NCBI RefSeq assembly: GCF_030503875.2
Contig: NZ_CP129968.2
Location: forward strand, 3,560,001-3,624,000
Source: Marivirga arenosa
GTDB taxonomy: Bacteria > Bacteroidota > Bacteroidia > Cytophagales > Cyclobacteriaceae
Length of the DNA: 64,000 bases
Direction of reading: 5' to 3'
This document shows, one piece after another, positions 43,700 to 52,311 of this stretch; position 1 is the first letter of the stretch, and each line of letters starts with the position of its first letter. The notes beneath the pieces were generated by a model. That model searched no databases, was not told the origin of the DNA, and was given only the letters and a program-made list of their open reading frames with translations. Made by a program: the position numbers and the translations under genes.

Positions 43700-46576
43700 T
43701 TAAGCCCTCATCCCTTCCACAAACACCTGCACAAATTCTTTCATTTTGGTGATGATTCGCTCGCCTATGGTTCGGGCTTGTAAAACACTAGGTCGATCGT
43801 CAAGGCATTCAAAAACTTCATCTCTCAAGGGTTCCTGCTCACTATAGATGTAGGCATCGATCAAGGCTTTGAATTGCTGTTGGTCTAAATTCTCTTCATC
43901 ACATAATTCCTTTAGAGCCATTATTCGCTCATTTTCCCAAAAGCTCTCAAATTCATCTGCAATTTTATCTGTGTCTTCTATCTTAGGAAGATGCTCATCT
44001 ATGAATTTCTCTATCAATTCTCGCTTAGAACGTAGCTCGATCTCCCCTCCCATTAAATCCATGATATGCTTTTTCTGAGCGGCTCTTTCACTTTCCTTCG
44101 ACTCCTTATATTTTGCCAATAGCTTGAGGATGTAACTCACATTGATTTCATCTCTATGGATAAGCTCCAATTCGAAATCGACATCATTTAAAATGGATAC
44201 CTTTTCTTTGGTATGCTCATTTTTGACTTTATCTCTTAGATCTAGGTATTTACTGGTATAATCAAGAAACTCCTGCTCTGTCAGCGGCATATCTTCCCAG
44301 TCAAAGTCAGTATATGAGCCTAGCACATTCTTTATCCGCATTAAGGAACGGAAAGCCTGCACAAAGGCCAATTCATCTTCTTCGGTCAATAAATCATCTA
44401 CACTTTCCACGCTTGGCGTAACTGCTTTCAATTCCTCAAAAGCATTATAAAATTGATTGACTACCTTCTCATAATCAGGCATTAATATCTCTTCCTTGGC
44501 CTCTTTATTGGAGAATAAAGTAATTGCCTCATCGGTGGACTTCTTTAGATTTCTGAAGGATAAAATATTTCCCTGCGACTTGGTGTCATTAATGATGCGA
44601 TTGGTACGCGAGAAAGCTTGAATCAATCCATGATATTTCAGATTCTTGTCAACATATAAGCTATTGACCATCTTGGCATCAAAACCTGTCAAAAACATGT
44701 TTACCACTAAAAGAATATCCAGACGATCTTTATCTTGAAAACTTTCCTTTTCTCTTTCCTTCAGCCGCTTAGATAGGTCTTCATAATAATTCTGAAATTG
44801 TTGACTGTCTTTGGTAGTAAAGCCCGTCTGATAGAGTGCATTGTAATCTTTGATGAAAGACTCCAGCTTATCTCTTGTGTGGCTATTTTGATACTGTGCC
44901 TGTGGCTCCGCTGCCATGGGTAGATCATCACCCGGCAACATTCCTGAGGCATCATCATCTTCCTCATTAGCAGCATAAGAAAATATAGTAGCCACTCTTA
45001 AATCGTGCTTACCCTCTTCCCGTTTCTTACGGAATAGCTCGTAATATTTTATCAAATTGGGAATACTACTCACCGCCATGATAGAGGAGAACATGCGGTT
45101 GTGGGTTTTGACATCATGATAATCAATAAGATAATCCACAATCTTTTCCAGTCTCACTTCAGAATCAATGACCTCTTTACGATCAATATCTTCTACTTCA
45201 ATATCCAAAAGCGTTCTTCCCTTCTGCTTATATTTGCCTACATATTCAATTCCGAATTTGAGGACATTCTGATCGCGAATAGCATCTGTAATCACATACT
45301 TATGCAAACATTCATCAAATAAATCTTTGGTGGTCCTCTTGCCTAATTCATTTTTAGCAGCATTATCAGCAAAAATTGGAGTACCCGTAAATCCGAAGAG
45401 CTGACTATTGGGAAAAAATTCTACAATCCGCTGGTGCGTCTCTCCGAACTGAGAGCGATGACACTCATCAAAAATAAAAACTACCTTTTTATCTCTTAAA
45501 CTGCTCAATTGCTTTTCATAATGCTTTTTACCTATGGCATTATTTAGTTTTTGCAAAGTAGTTAATACCAGCTTGGATTGCTCATTAAATTGCCTCACCA
45601 ATGAAGCCGTATTCTTGGTGACGTCCACACTATCCTTCTTGAAGCTATTAAACTCCTTCATGGTTTGGTAATCCAGGTCTTTACGGTCCACCACAAAGAC
45701 TACCTTTTCCACAGAAGGAATATCCATAATGATTTGGCTAGCCTTAAAGGAAGTCAAGGTTTTGCCTGAACCTGTAGTATGCCAAATATAGCCATTGCTA
45801 TTGGTATCTTTTACCCTTTTTATTAGGGCTTCCACCGCATAATACTGATATGGTCGCAAGGCCATCATGATCTTATTCGACTCGCTCATCACTATGTAGT
45901 GCCCAATCATTTTTGCCAAATGAGAAGGCGCTAAAAAGCTATCGGTAAATTTGTCTAATGGCTTAATGTTACGGTTCTGTTCATCCGCCCAAAAGAAAGT
46001 TTGCTTAAAAGATTGCAGTCGGTTGTTAGCCAGGTACTTAGTATTAACTCCATTACTGATAACAAAAAGCTGCACATATTGAAAGAGCCCATGATTACTC
46101 CAAAAAGAATGGCGCTGGTAGCGATTAATTTGGTTGAAGGCTTCCTTCATTTCCAAACCTCTCCGCTTGAGCTCAATCTGTACCAAAGGTAGACCGTTAA
46201 TGAGTAGCGTCACATCATAGCGGTTTTTATAACTTCCTTCTTGAGTGATTTGGTGGGTAACTTGAAATAAGTTGCGATCGAGTTGCTCGGAATCAAAGAA
46301 TTGAATGTAAACAGCTTCTCCATCCTCGCGCTTGAAAGCAAAACGATCTCTTAGGGTTTTCGCTTTTTCAAAAACGTTTCCTTTTCCTAAATGATTGAGA
46401 ATCTGGTCAAATTCTTGGCTAGAGAGTTTAACATCATTAAAAGCTTCCAGCTGCGCTTTTAGGTTTTGCGTAAGCGCTTGCCCATCCGTAATGGCAACTT
46501 TCTTATAACCCAGTGAGTTTAATTGATCAATTAATTCTTGCTCAAGTTGGGCTTCGGATTGTGGACTCATTTCCAT
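43700..46576 (-). CDS. hsdR: Type I restriction enzyme, R subunit
   Basis: 958 residues. The N-terminal nuclease domain shows RYDVTLLINGLPLVQIELKRRG, the D...ExK core of the HsdR PD-(D/E)xK fold. The translocase follows: IWHTTGSGKTLTSF (Walker A), VFIFDECHRSQFG (DECH box), LFGFTGTPIF, and the LLVVNMFLTGFDAK and IQAFSRTNRI (motif VI) blocks. It cuts DNA after ATP-driven translocation once bound to HsdM-HsdS. The start overlaps the Abi_2 stop by 10 bases (ATG 46576) or 4 (ATG 46570), so they are one transcript. The helical C-terminus (about 750-958) is complete. Confidence 0.95.
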   Translation of the reverse strand: MEMSPQSEAQLEQELIDQLNSLGYKKVAITDGQALTQNLKAQLEAFNDVKLSSQEFDQILNHLGKGNVFEKAKTLRDRFAFKREDGEAVYIQFFDSEQLDRNLFQVTHQITQEGSYKNRYDVTLLINGLPLVQIELKRRGLEMKEAFNQINRYQRHSFWSNHGLFQYVQLFVISNGVNTKYLANNRLQSFKQTFFWADEQNRNIKPLDKFTDSFLAPSHLAKMIGHYIVMSESNKIMMALRPYQYYAVEALIKRVKDTNSNGYIWHTTGSGKTLTSFKASQIIMDIPSVEKVVFVVDRKDLDYQTMKEFNSFKKDSVDVTKNTASLVRQFNEQSKLVLTTLQKLNNAIGKKHYEKQLSSLRDKKVVFIFDECHRSQFGETHQRIVEFFPNSQLFGFTGTPIFADNAAKNELGKRTTKDLFDECLHKYVITDAIRDQNVLKFGIEYVGKYKQKGRTLLDIEVEDIDRKEVIDSEVRLEKIVDYLIDYHDVKTHNRMFSSIMAVSSIPNLIKYYELFRKKREEGKHDLRVATIFSYAANEEDDDASGMLPGDDLPMAAEPQAQYQNSHTRDKLESFIKDYNALYQTGFTTKDSQQFQNYYEDLSKRLKEREKESFQDKDRLDILLVVNMFLTGFDAKMVNSLYVDKNLKYHGLIQAFSRTNRIINDTKSQGNILSFRNLKKSTDEAITLFSNKEAKEEILMPDYEKVVNQFYNAFEELKAVTPSVESVDDLLTEEDELAFVQAFRSLMRIKNVLGSYTDFDWEDMPLTEQEFLDYTSKYLDLRDKVKNEHTKEKVSILNDVDFELELIHRDEINVSYILKLLAKYKESKESERAAQKKHIMDLMGGEIELRSKRELIEKFIDEHLPKIEDTDKIADEFESFWENERIMALKELCDEENLDQQQFKALIDAYIYSEQEPLRDEVFECLDDRPSVLQARTIGERIITKMKEFVQVFVEGMRA

Positions 46577-47472
46577 AGATCCTCCTTCTCCCAGTTTTCC
46601 TTCATTCCTAATGCATTTGGGTCAACACTAGGATATTTTTCAAATAGATTCAAGAGTCTTTTTGTAAAAGTATTTTCTGGAGCTATTATATTTACCATAT
46701 ACTTCATAATACACAAATGAATATATAATCTTTGAAATTCATGTTGCTTTGGCACATCTGCAATCCAAGCTTTGGGTGGTTTCGATAAAAGCTTCACAGT
46801 ACCAGGAAGATTCTTATTCCATAAACGAGCGTGGTGCGCACAAATATTTCGAATTTGAGCTATGGACTGAAGCCAACTTGGTAAATAGGTATGATTGACC
46901 GCTCCGAAATCCTCAGCTATTACATCTTTTGACTTTATCGTATTTTTAAGATTTCCGTATAATTTCGATAAGCCTCCAAAGCTTGTTAACTCTAATGTCT
47001 TCCAGGCTGGCGGAAATCTGCAATCATTTTTATATTTTTTCTTATGCTCTTTCATGAAGGTTTCTTTCGACCTTTCCACCTCTTCCTGAAGACTGTAGAG
47101 TGTTTTAATTAATGCTTGACTGTCATTAAACAAACTAACATTTTCGAACCACCATGGATCATATTCATGTGATAAGTGATATATTAATTTAGTTCGAAGT
47201 GAAATCTCGATTTTTTCTATTACATCAAATACCAAGAGTTTTAACTCTCTATCGAAATTGTATAGATGAATAACATCAGAGAATAGACTACCCTCTTTAA
47301 ATATGTGTTTCTCTTTATCAGATTGCATTGGCCACCAATAGCCTGCAAGCCTGTAGTAGCTGACATGGGTCAAGTAATGATTAGCTAGATCCTTCTCATC
47401 TATTGTAAGTCCTCGCTCTTTCAGGAGTTCAATTTGATCATCGATCGAGTGGGGAGACTTTTTATATTGCAT
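46567..47472 (-). CDS. Abi_2 (AbiD/AbiF-type) HEPN abortive-infection protein
   Basis: 301 residues. The N-terminal SIDDQIELLKERGLTI, then HVSYYRLAGYWWPM and YNFDRELKLLVFDVIEKIEISLRTKL, is the Abi_2 signature. The HEPN RNase motif RNxxxH is present at 208-213 in QIRNICAHHARLWN. AbiD/AbiF proteins abort phage growth in lactococci; HEPN proteins usually cut RNA. Here the stop overlaps the hsdR start, so translation is coupled, and the gene is physically part of the type I R-M operon. It is separated from the caspase-like gene upstream by 245 bases that hold a hairpin. Activity must be held in check in uninfected cells; how is unknown. Confidence 0.88.
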   Translation of the reverse strand: MQYKKSPHSIDDQIELLKERGLTIDEKDLANHYLTHVSYYRLAGYWWPMQSDKEKHIFKEGSLFSDVIHLYNFDRELKLLVFDVIEKIEISLRTKLIYHLSHEYDPWWFENVSLFNDSQALIKTLYSLQEEVERSKETFMKEHKKKYKNDCRFPPAWKTLELTSFGGLSKLYGNLKNTIKSKDVIAEDFGAVNHTYLPSWLQSIAQIRNICAHHARLWNKNLPGTVKLLSKPPKAWIADVPKQHEFQRLYIHLCIMKYMVNIIAPENTFTKRLLNLFEKYPSVDPNALGMKENWEKEDLWK

Positions 47473-47584
47473 TAAGGATTAAAATAATTGCCTGAAATGC
47501 TAATATAATCTTTATTATAAGAAATTGAACGGTAAGAAGAAGGAAATTTATACAGATTAATAGGATGGGCTATAAAAACAAAAG

Positions 47585-47624
47585 ACTCGCCCTGGGACGC
47601 TGTTCTACGGGTAGCGTGGCGAGT
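47585..47624 (-). terminator. Nested hairpin with T tract between the caspase-like and Abi_2 genes
   Basis: The outer stem ACTCGCC/GGCGAGT and inner stem ACGCT/AGCGT enclose a short loop. On the minus strand a CTTTTGTTTTTAT tract follows, as in Rho-independent terminators. It would end the hsdM-hsdS-caspase transcript, or attenuate reading into Abi_2-hsdR. A TACTTTTG element just before it (47635-47642 on the complement) could start a new transcript, making the hairpin a 5' leader. Both readings are open. Confidence 0.55.
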
Positions 47625-47717
47625 ACTGTTAATACAAAAGTAGTGTATATTATTTGTATATAAAAATATACATTAAATATTTTACAGAAAGCTCCTTATT
47701 GAGTCTATTTTTTAACC

Positions 47718-48548
47718 TTAATCATTATTATCTATTGCTCTCCCAAACCTTCCTTTACCAAAAAGAAAGACATTTTTTAATTGTAATATATAATCCTTCT
47801 TTGCTTGCTCTAAAACAAAATCTATATTTTGATCTGTTGCTTTTGGAGCCCAGGGTTTATTCTCCTCTATTTTTTGATAGTCTTGTTTAATTCCGTCAAA
47901 AAATCCCCTTTTTAATTCAGGATTTGAATTAATATCCTCATCCCATTTTATAAGAGCTTCATCAAATATCATTTCAACATCCTTATAATAAAACTTGGAT
48001 TCAAAGTTTTCTCGTGCCTTATATGCCAAAATGAAATCACGTAGTTTAATAAGTTGATCAAAAAAAGGATCAAAATATTCTCCAATTTCTGAAGGACTTA
48101 TTTTTTTACTTGTGGATAAAAAAGCGCAAAAGGGTGCTTTTTTTGCAGTGTCAATCGTTTTATAAAGAAATCTGCCATAGCAATTGGCCATACTAATATA
48201 GAGCTTATTGTCTGCTTCATAGTTTATAGTATAAAGAGGTTCCTGCAACTCAGACCAAGAAACCATATCTCCATTAGCTAAATGAATACCATCCTCAGAA
48301 CCATGAGACTCAATATGAATCAACAGACCTAAATTCATGTTTGGAATTGTAGATTTCAAGTGATCAAGAAGATTGAGGAGTTCGTCTTTAGATGATAGTT
48401 TGATATGATAAGTAATAAGTTTTAAATCTCTTTGAGAGAATTCTGCATATCTCTTGATTATATCATTATACAACTCAGCCCCAGTTTGTCTCTCATCTTT
48501 TGGCAAACTCTCAATAACATATATAGTATTTACCGAGGCACTTATCAT
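47718..48548 (-). CDS. Caspase-like (clan CD) predicted cysteine protease inside the R-M operon
   Basis: 276 residues from ATG 48548, one base after the hsdS stop; the open frame runs further up only inside hsdS. Residues 5-125 read as a caspase-like alpha/beta core: strand TIYVIES, strand LKLITYHI, strand LGLLIHIESHGS with His82-Gly83, WSELQEPL helix, then strand KLYISMANCYG with Cys123. A His-Gly and a later Cys at a distance of about 41 is the clan CD dyad seen in caspases, CHAT and gingipain-type enzymes. The C-terminal 150 residues are helical (ESKFYYKDVEMIFDEALIKWDE) and unrecognised. No signal peptide. It is probably a cytoplasmic protease or guard effector set off when the R-M complex or host is disturbed; the trigger is inference. 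Confidence 0.65.
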   Translation of the reverse strand: MISASVNTIYVIESLPKDERQTGAELYNDIIKRYAEFSQRDLKLITYHIKLSSKDELLNLLDHLKSTIPNMNLGLLIHIESHGSEDGIHLANGDMVSWSELQEPLYTINYEADNKLYISMANCYGRFLYKTIDTAKKAPFCAFLSTSKKISPSEIGEYFDPFFDQLIKLRDFILAYKARENFESKFYYKDVEMIFDEALIKWDEDINSNPELKRGFFDGIKQDYQKIEENKPWAPKATDQNIDFVLEQAKKDYILQLKNVFLFGKGRFGRAIDNND

Positions 48549-48549
48549 T

Positions 48550-49746
48550 CTAAATAAACATCTTTTGCAATAAACCCTTTTTAAACTCCTGAGCCTTTTC
48601 AATTTGCTGCCCCACCTTTTCCACCTTCTCATCCAAGGCCGATAAGAAATTGGCTATTTTTTGTTGTTCTAATAATGATGGGAATCTCAGATTGAAATTT
48701 ATAAAATCAAGATAATGAACTCTTTTCTTTTCTTCCAAACTTCCAGTAGCCATCTTATTGTAGTATTGAATCATATTATAGGAAGTCAAATAAGTCTCAA
48801 AATAAAGGTTATTGGCAAACTCATTACAATAAAAGATATTGTAATATTTTGACACAGAAACTACTTTATTTTCTTTATGTCTTGCCAATGCTCCATATCT
48901 TAAATTCATAGGATTAAATGCGAAATCGTTTTGCCTCATTACTTTATAGGCCTTCCTGTTGTCTTTTACTAAAAAGCTTCTTTCATATCTATCTGTCTTA
49001 GGCACTATTCCATTTTCAATTGTCAGGCTATAAAGCGGGAGTTCCTTATCAGGATATTCCGATCTTTCCTGTAAAAAATGGCCCAACTTCTTCTCTTCCC
49101 AATCAGGAAAGTCACTGCCATCTTCCTGTTTAAAGCGGATTTCCTGAGCAAAAAGATTTTGCATCATGCCCTTTTTGTATTGCTCCAACAATTCCTTTTT
49201 GCGCTGCAGCTGCTGTATTTTTTGATCTACCGCACTTAAGAAATCGGCTATCTTTTGCTGTTCGGGGAAGGAGGGAAAATAAAACTTTAAATTTTTAACA
49301 ATCTTTGCTGAAAGATTACCTTGGCCACCTTGTAGATATCTAGCAACAATCTTGTTCTCATTATAGCTTAATAAAAGTGCAACGAAATATATATTTAATT
49401 CCTCTGTCCTTATGCACAATATGGCTTGATTAATTGCCCCTTTAATTTCGGAAATTGCTACATCACCACTATTCGCTCCGTACAAAGCATATAATAAATC
49501 ACCCTTCTCTACTAATTTAGCCGAAGAATGTTGCAAGGCTTCTTTAGTTATAAATGATTCTACTTCTTTATGATGAATATTGCCTGAGCCGATAAATGGT
49601 ATATTACCATCGTAGTAGTTTTTATTGCTGCTAGTGGGCGTTCCTCCTGAAAAAAAAGTGCAAGATTCATTTAATCTCTTTTTTACCCATCTTTCGTTAA
49701 ACTCCTTAAACCTTAATTCAGGCACTTTCTTTTCTGCTTCACTCAT
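48550..49746 (-). CDS. hsdS: Type I restriction-modification specificity subunit
   Basis: 398 residues with the usual two target-recognition domains: about 20-150 (CTFFSGGTPTSSNKNYYDG, IPFIGSGNIHH) and about 215-345 (LGHFLQERSEYPDKELP, LYSLTIENGIV). Each is followed by the conserved FPSFPEQQKIADFLSAVDQKIQQLQ-type helix (and FPSLLEQQKIANFLSALDEKVEKV at the end). The two helices fold back to hold the domains apart and bind HsdM. The half-site specificities cannot be predicted. It lies 2 bases after hsdM and 1 base before the caspase-like gene. Confidence 0.94.
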   Translation of the reverse strand: MSEAEKKVPELRFKEFNERWVKKRLNESCTFFSGGTPTSSNKNYYDGNIPFIGSGNIHHKEVESFITKEALQHSSAKLVEKGDLLYALYGANSGDVAISEIKGAINQAILCIRTEELNIYFVALLLSYNENKIVARYLQGGQGNLSAKIVKNLKFYFPSFPEQQKIADFLSAVDQKIQQLQRKKELLEQYKKGMMQNLFAQEIRFKQEDGSDFPDWEEKKLGHFLQERSEYPDKELPLYSLTIENGIVPKTDRYERSFLVKDNRKAYKVMRQNDFAFNPMNLRYGALARHKENKVVSVSKYYNIFYCNEFANNLYFETYLTSYNMIQYYNKMATGSLEEKKRVHYLDFINFNLRFPSLLEQQKIANFLSALDEKVEKVGQQIEKAQEFKKGLLQKMFI

Positions 49747-49748
49747 GA

Positions 49749-51308
49749 TTAAAAAGGGCTTTCAATTCCTAACTCCTTGCAATAGTCCGCTATGCTTTGG
49801 TCGGTGCTTTGCATATCCTTTTCCAAATTTTTTAGTTCTTTAGCAATAGCTTGTATGTCCACCGGCTCTTCTTCTTCAAAGGTATCTACATAGCGGGGTA
49901 TGTTCAAGTTATAGTCGTTCTCGGCTATTTCTTCCAAGCTAGCTACATAGCTGTATTTGTCTTCTACTTTTCTTTCTCGGTAAGTACTGATTAGCTTATC
50001 CAGATCTTCTTCCCTTAGATAATTCTGTGTTTTCACCTTTTCAAAATGCTGGCTGGCATCAATAAAAAGCACATCATTTGTATGCTCTCTCTTTTTCTTT
50101 AACACCAATATCGATGTAGGAATACTGGTGCCGTAGAATATATTGGCAGGCAGTCCTATCACTGCATCAAGGTAATTCATTTCCTTTATCAGATATTCTC
50201 TGATATGTCCTTCCGCTGCTCCTCTAAATAAAACGCCATGTGGTAGCACGCAAGCCATGGTTCCGTCTTCTGAAAGCTGGTGCACCATATGCTGTACAAA
50301 GGCAAAATCGGCTTTACTACTGGGTGCCAGCTTCCCATAAGAAGAGAAGCGATCGTCATTGATCACAGCATCCGGGTTCCATTTAGCTGAAAAAGGAGGA
50401 TTTGCCACAATGGCTTCGAAGCGTTCGTCTTCATGCTGTGGCTGCTCTAAGGTATTTTCATTTTTAATATCGAACCTACGGTAATGCACATCATGCATGA
50501 TCATATTCATGCGGCACAAGTTGTAGGTGGTAGGATTCATTTCCTGTCCGTAAAACTTCCCTACTTCTGTTACTTCTTTAGAAACCCTTAACAATAGAGA
50601 GCCTGAACCACAGGTGGGGTCGTATACACTTTTCAATTTCTCTTTGCCTGTGGTCACAATGGCCGCTAAGAGCTTACTCACTTGTTGAGGGGTATAAAAC
50701 TCTCCAGCCTTCTTCCCTGCCCCACTGGCAAATTGTCCAATAAGGTATTCATAGGCATCACCCAATACGTCTGAATCACTGTCCTCCAATTTAAAATCGA
50801 TCTGATCTAAGCGATTCATCACTTTTACGATCAGCTCGTTTTTTGCATTAGGCGTTTTACCCAGCTTACTACTGGTCAGGTCAAGGTCTTCAAAGAGGTT
50901 ATCAAAGTCTTCCTCACTATCAGTACCCATTGTACTCTGTGCAATGTTATTGAGCACCTTATCCAGATCATCCAAAATGAACTTGGTCTTGCCTTCTGCA
51001 TTCCCTCTTTCCGCAAGCTTATGAAATAACTCTGAAGGCTTAAGGAAATATCCCAAAGCTTCTAAAGATTCTGCTTTGATGGCTTCCAGGTATTGCTGTC
51101 CTAAATCGGTTTCTTCATCGATATCATCATAGGTAAGCTTATCTGGCGCTAGAATTTTGTTAGCGTAAAGCTCCATTTTACGACTTAGGTATTTATAAAA
51201 AATGAAGCCTAAGATGTAATCCCGGAAATCATCGGCATCCATTTTCCCTCTCAGGTCATTGGCAATATTCCACAGTTGCTGTTCAAGCTTTTGTTTTTCT
51301 TCGGTCAT
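49749..51308 (-). CDS. hsdM: Type I restriction-modification DNA methyltransferase subunit
   Basis: 519 residues. The N-terminal helical domain (DDFRDYILGFIFYKYLSRK) is followed by the class I methyltransferase with GEFYTPQQVSKLLA, DPTCGSGSLLL (SAM-binding motif I), and the catalytic NPPFS (motif IV), the latter marking an N6-adenine enzyme. The C-terminal VIGLPANIFYGTSIPTSILVLKK block is intact. Together with HsdS it methylates host sites, and with HsdR it restricts unmethylated DNA. It is the first gene of the operon; no clear promoter was identified. 361 bases separate it from the divergent GxxExxY gene. Confidence 0.96.
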   Translation of the reverse strand: MTEEKQKLEQQLWNIANDLRGKMDADDFRDYILGFIFYKYLSRKMELYANKILAPDKLTYDDIDEETDLGQQYLEAIKAESLEALGYFLKPSELFHKLAERGNAEGKTKFILDDLDKVLNNIAQSTMGTDSEEDFDNLFEDLDLTSSKLGKTPNAKNELIVKVMNRLDQIDFKLEDSDSDVLGDAYEYLIGQFASGAGKKAGEFYTPQQVSKLLAAIVTTGKEKLKSVYDPTCGSGSLLLRVSKEVTEVGKFYGQEMNPTTYNLCRMNMIMHDVHYRRFDIKNENTLEQPQHEDERFEAIVANPPFSAKWNPDAVINDDRFSSYGKLAPSSKADFAFVQHMVHQLSEDGTMACVLPHGVLFRGAAEGHIREYLIKEMNYLDAVIGLPANIFYGTSIPTSILVLKKKREHTNDVLFIDASQHFEKVKTQNYLREEDLDKLISTYRERKVEDKYSYVASLEEIAENDYNLNIPRYVDTFEEEEPVDIQAIAKELKNLEKDMQSTDQSIADYCKELGIESPF

Positions 51309-51587
51309 GGTCTTTGATTAGGCTAAGGATGGTAAAAATCCAAATGCAGGCTCTAATTTAAGGGAAAAAGCTTGTAGAGAAAGCTAAAGGAGGATAAAAA
51401 GTTGGGTAGTAAATAATTCGATATTCTTTAAGGATCATTGCAGGTGACTATTTGTCAATTACCGATTTCTTAAATTTTCACAAAACTCTAAGGAGAACTC
51501 TCAAGCTTTCCTATTAATTCTTTTTGAATTTAAAAAGATAGGCAATTACTTCACATTGTCTTGAACAGGATTTAAAAGGATTATAGG

Positions 51588-51650
51588 ATGGACAGGATTT
51601 TTAAAAACGAGATAGATATATTTACGGATTACACAAATAGTCTCGAATAG
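51588..51650 (+). pseudogene. Decayed duplicate of the start of the GxxExxY gene
   Basis: MDRIFKNEIDIFTD, then divergence and a stop, mirrors the MDRNFKNEIDLLTH start of the gene 82 bases later. The AGATGGACAGGA-like DNA is repeated too. The rest of 51309-51587 shows no gene. Confidence 0.5.
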
Positions 51651-51669
51651 GATTAAAATAGATTAGAAG

Positions 51670-52065
51670 ATGGACAGGAATTTTAAGAATGAAATAGATT
51701 TACTGACGCATAAGATTATTGGATGTGCAATGGAGGTTCATAACTCTTTGGGTAATGGTTTCCAAGAGGTCATATACCAGAGAGCGTTGGCGATAGAGTT
51801 TTCAACACAAAAATTGGATTTCAAAAGAGAATTAGAAATGGAATTGCATTACAAAGGTGAAAATATTGGCACTAGAAGAGTAGATTTTTATGTGGAAAAC
51901 AAAGTTATGGTAGAAATAAAGGCTCTTGAAAAATTAGAAGGAGTGCATAAAGCACAGGCAATTAACTACTGTGAAGCCTATAATATAGCAGATGGGCTGC
52001 TAATTAATTTTGGAAGTCAATCCTTACAATTTCATCGTGTATATAATAGAAAATTAAAGCAATAG
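51670..52065 (+). CDS. GxxExxY protein (PDDEXK_3 nuclease-like)
   Basis: 131 residues. The family name-giving motif is in GNGFQEVIYQRAL (G-x2-E-x2-Y); the nuclease-like core follows with RRVDFYVENKVMVEIKAL (D...ExK) and the GLLINFG and LQFHRVY segments. GxxExxY proteins are common in Bacteroidota, often in mobile or repetitive contexts, with no proven role; the intact D/ExK residues suggest nuclease ability. It is divergent from hsdM. Immediately upstream lies a partial duplicate of its own first 14 codons. No partner gene is evident. Confidence 0.83.
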   Translation: MDRNFKNEIDLLTHKIIGCAMEVHNSLGNGFQEVIYQRALAIEFSTQKLDFKRELEMELHYKGENIGTRRVDFYVENKVMVEIKALEKLEGVHKAQAINYCEAYNIADGLLINFGSQSLQFHRVYNRKLKQ

Positions 52066-52130
52066 TAAATCTTGAACATCCTGAAATCAAAAAAATCATG
52101 TTCAAGACTATTTACTGGATTAAGGCTTTT

Positions 52131-52170
52131 CAAAAAAACTCTGACCGCCCTTTTATAGACAGCCAGAGTC
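52131..52170 (-). terminator. Hairpin terminator for the prolyl oligopeptidase gene
   Basis: Stem ACTCTG/CAGAGT with a longer loop, followed on the minus strand by a run of seven T. It lies about 140 bases past the stop at 52312 with a palindrome pair between, so assignment is tentative. Confidence 0.45.
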
Positions 52171-52212
52171 TTTAAAGTCCTTTCTTTAGCATTTACATTA
52201 AAAAAATAGCTT

Positions 52213-52297
52213 AAAACCTGTCAGGTTTTCATTGGCAACTCATTGTGAAAAATAGTTCCATATCCACTATGAAGTTTCTGGAAACCTGACAGGTTTT
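52213..52297. repeat. Paired palindrome at the right edge of the defence island
   Basis: AAAACCTGTCAGGTTTT (52213) and GAAACCTGACAGGTTTT (52281) face each other with about 50 bases between, as at 38851-38934. This copy also lies directly after the prolyl oligopeptidase stop. Confidence 0.75.
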
Positions 52298-52311
52298 GAG
52301 ATCAACTTATC

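Noticed and set aside
48549-48632. Upstream extension of the caspase-like gene (28 extra residues)
   Set aside because: The stretch lies inside hsdS in another frame and is a lysine/arginine-rich out-of-frame product; ATG 48548, directly after the hsdS stop, is the natural start.
38851-52297. Prophage or integrative element with integrase
   Set aside because: There is no integrase, recombinase, portal, terminase or tRNA attachment site; only defence genes and repeats are present.
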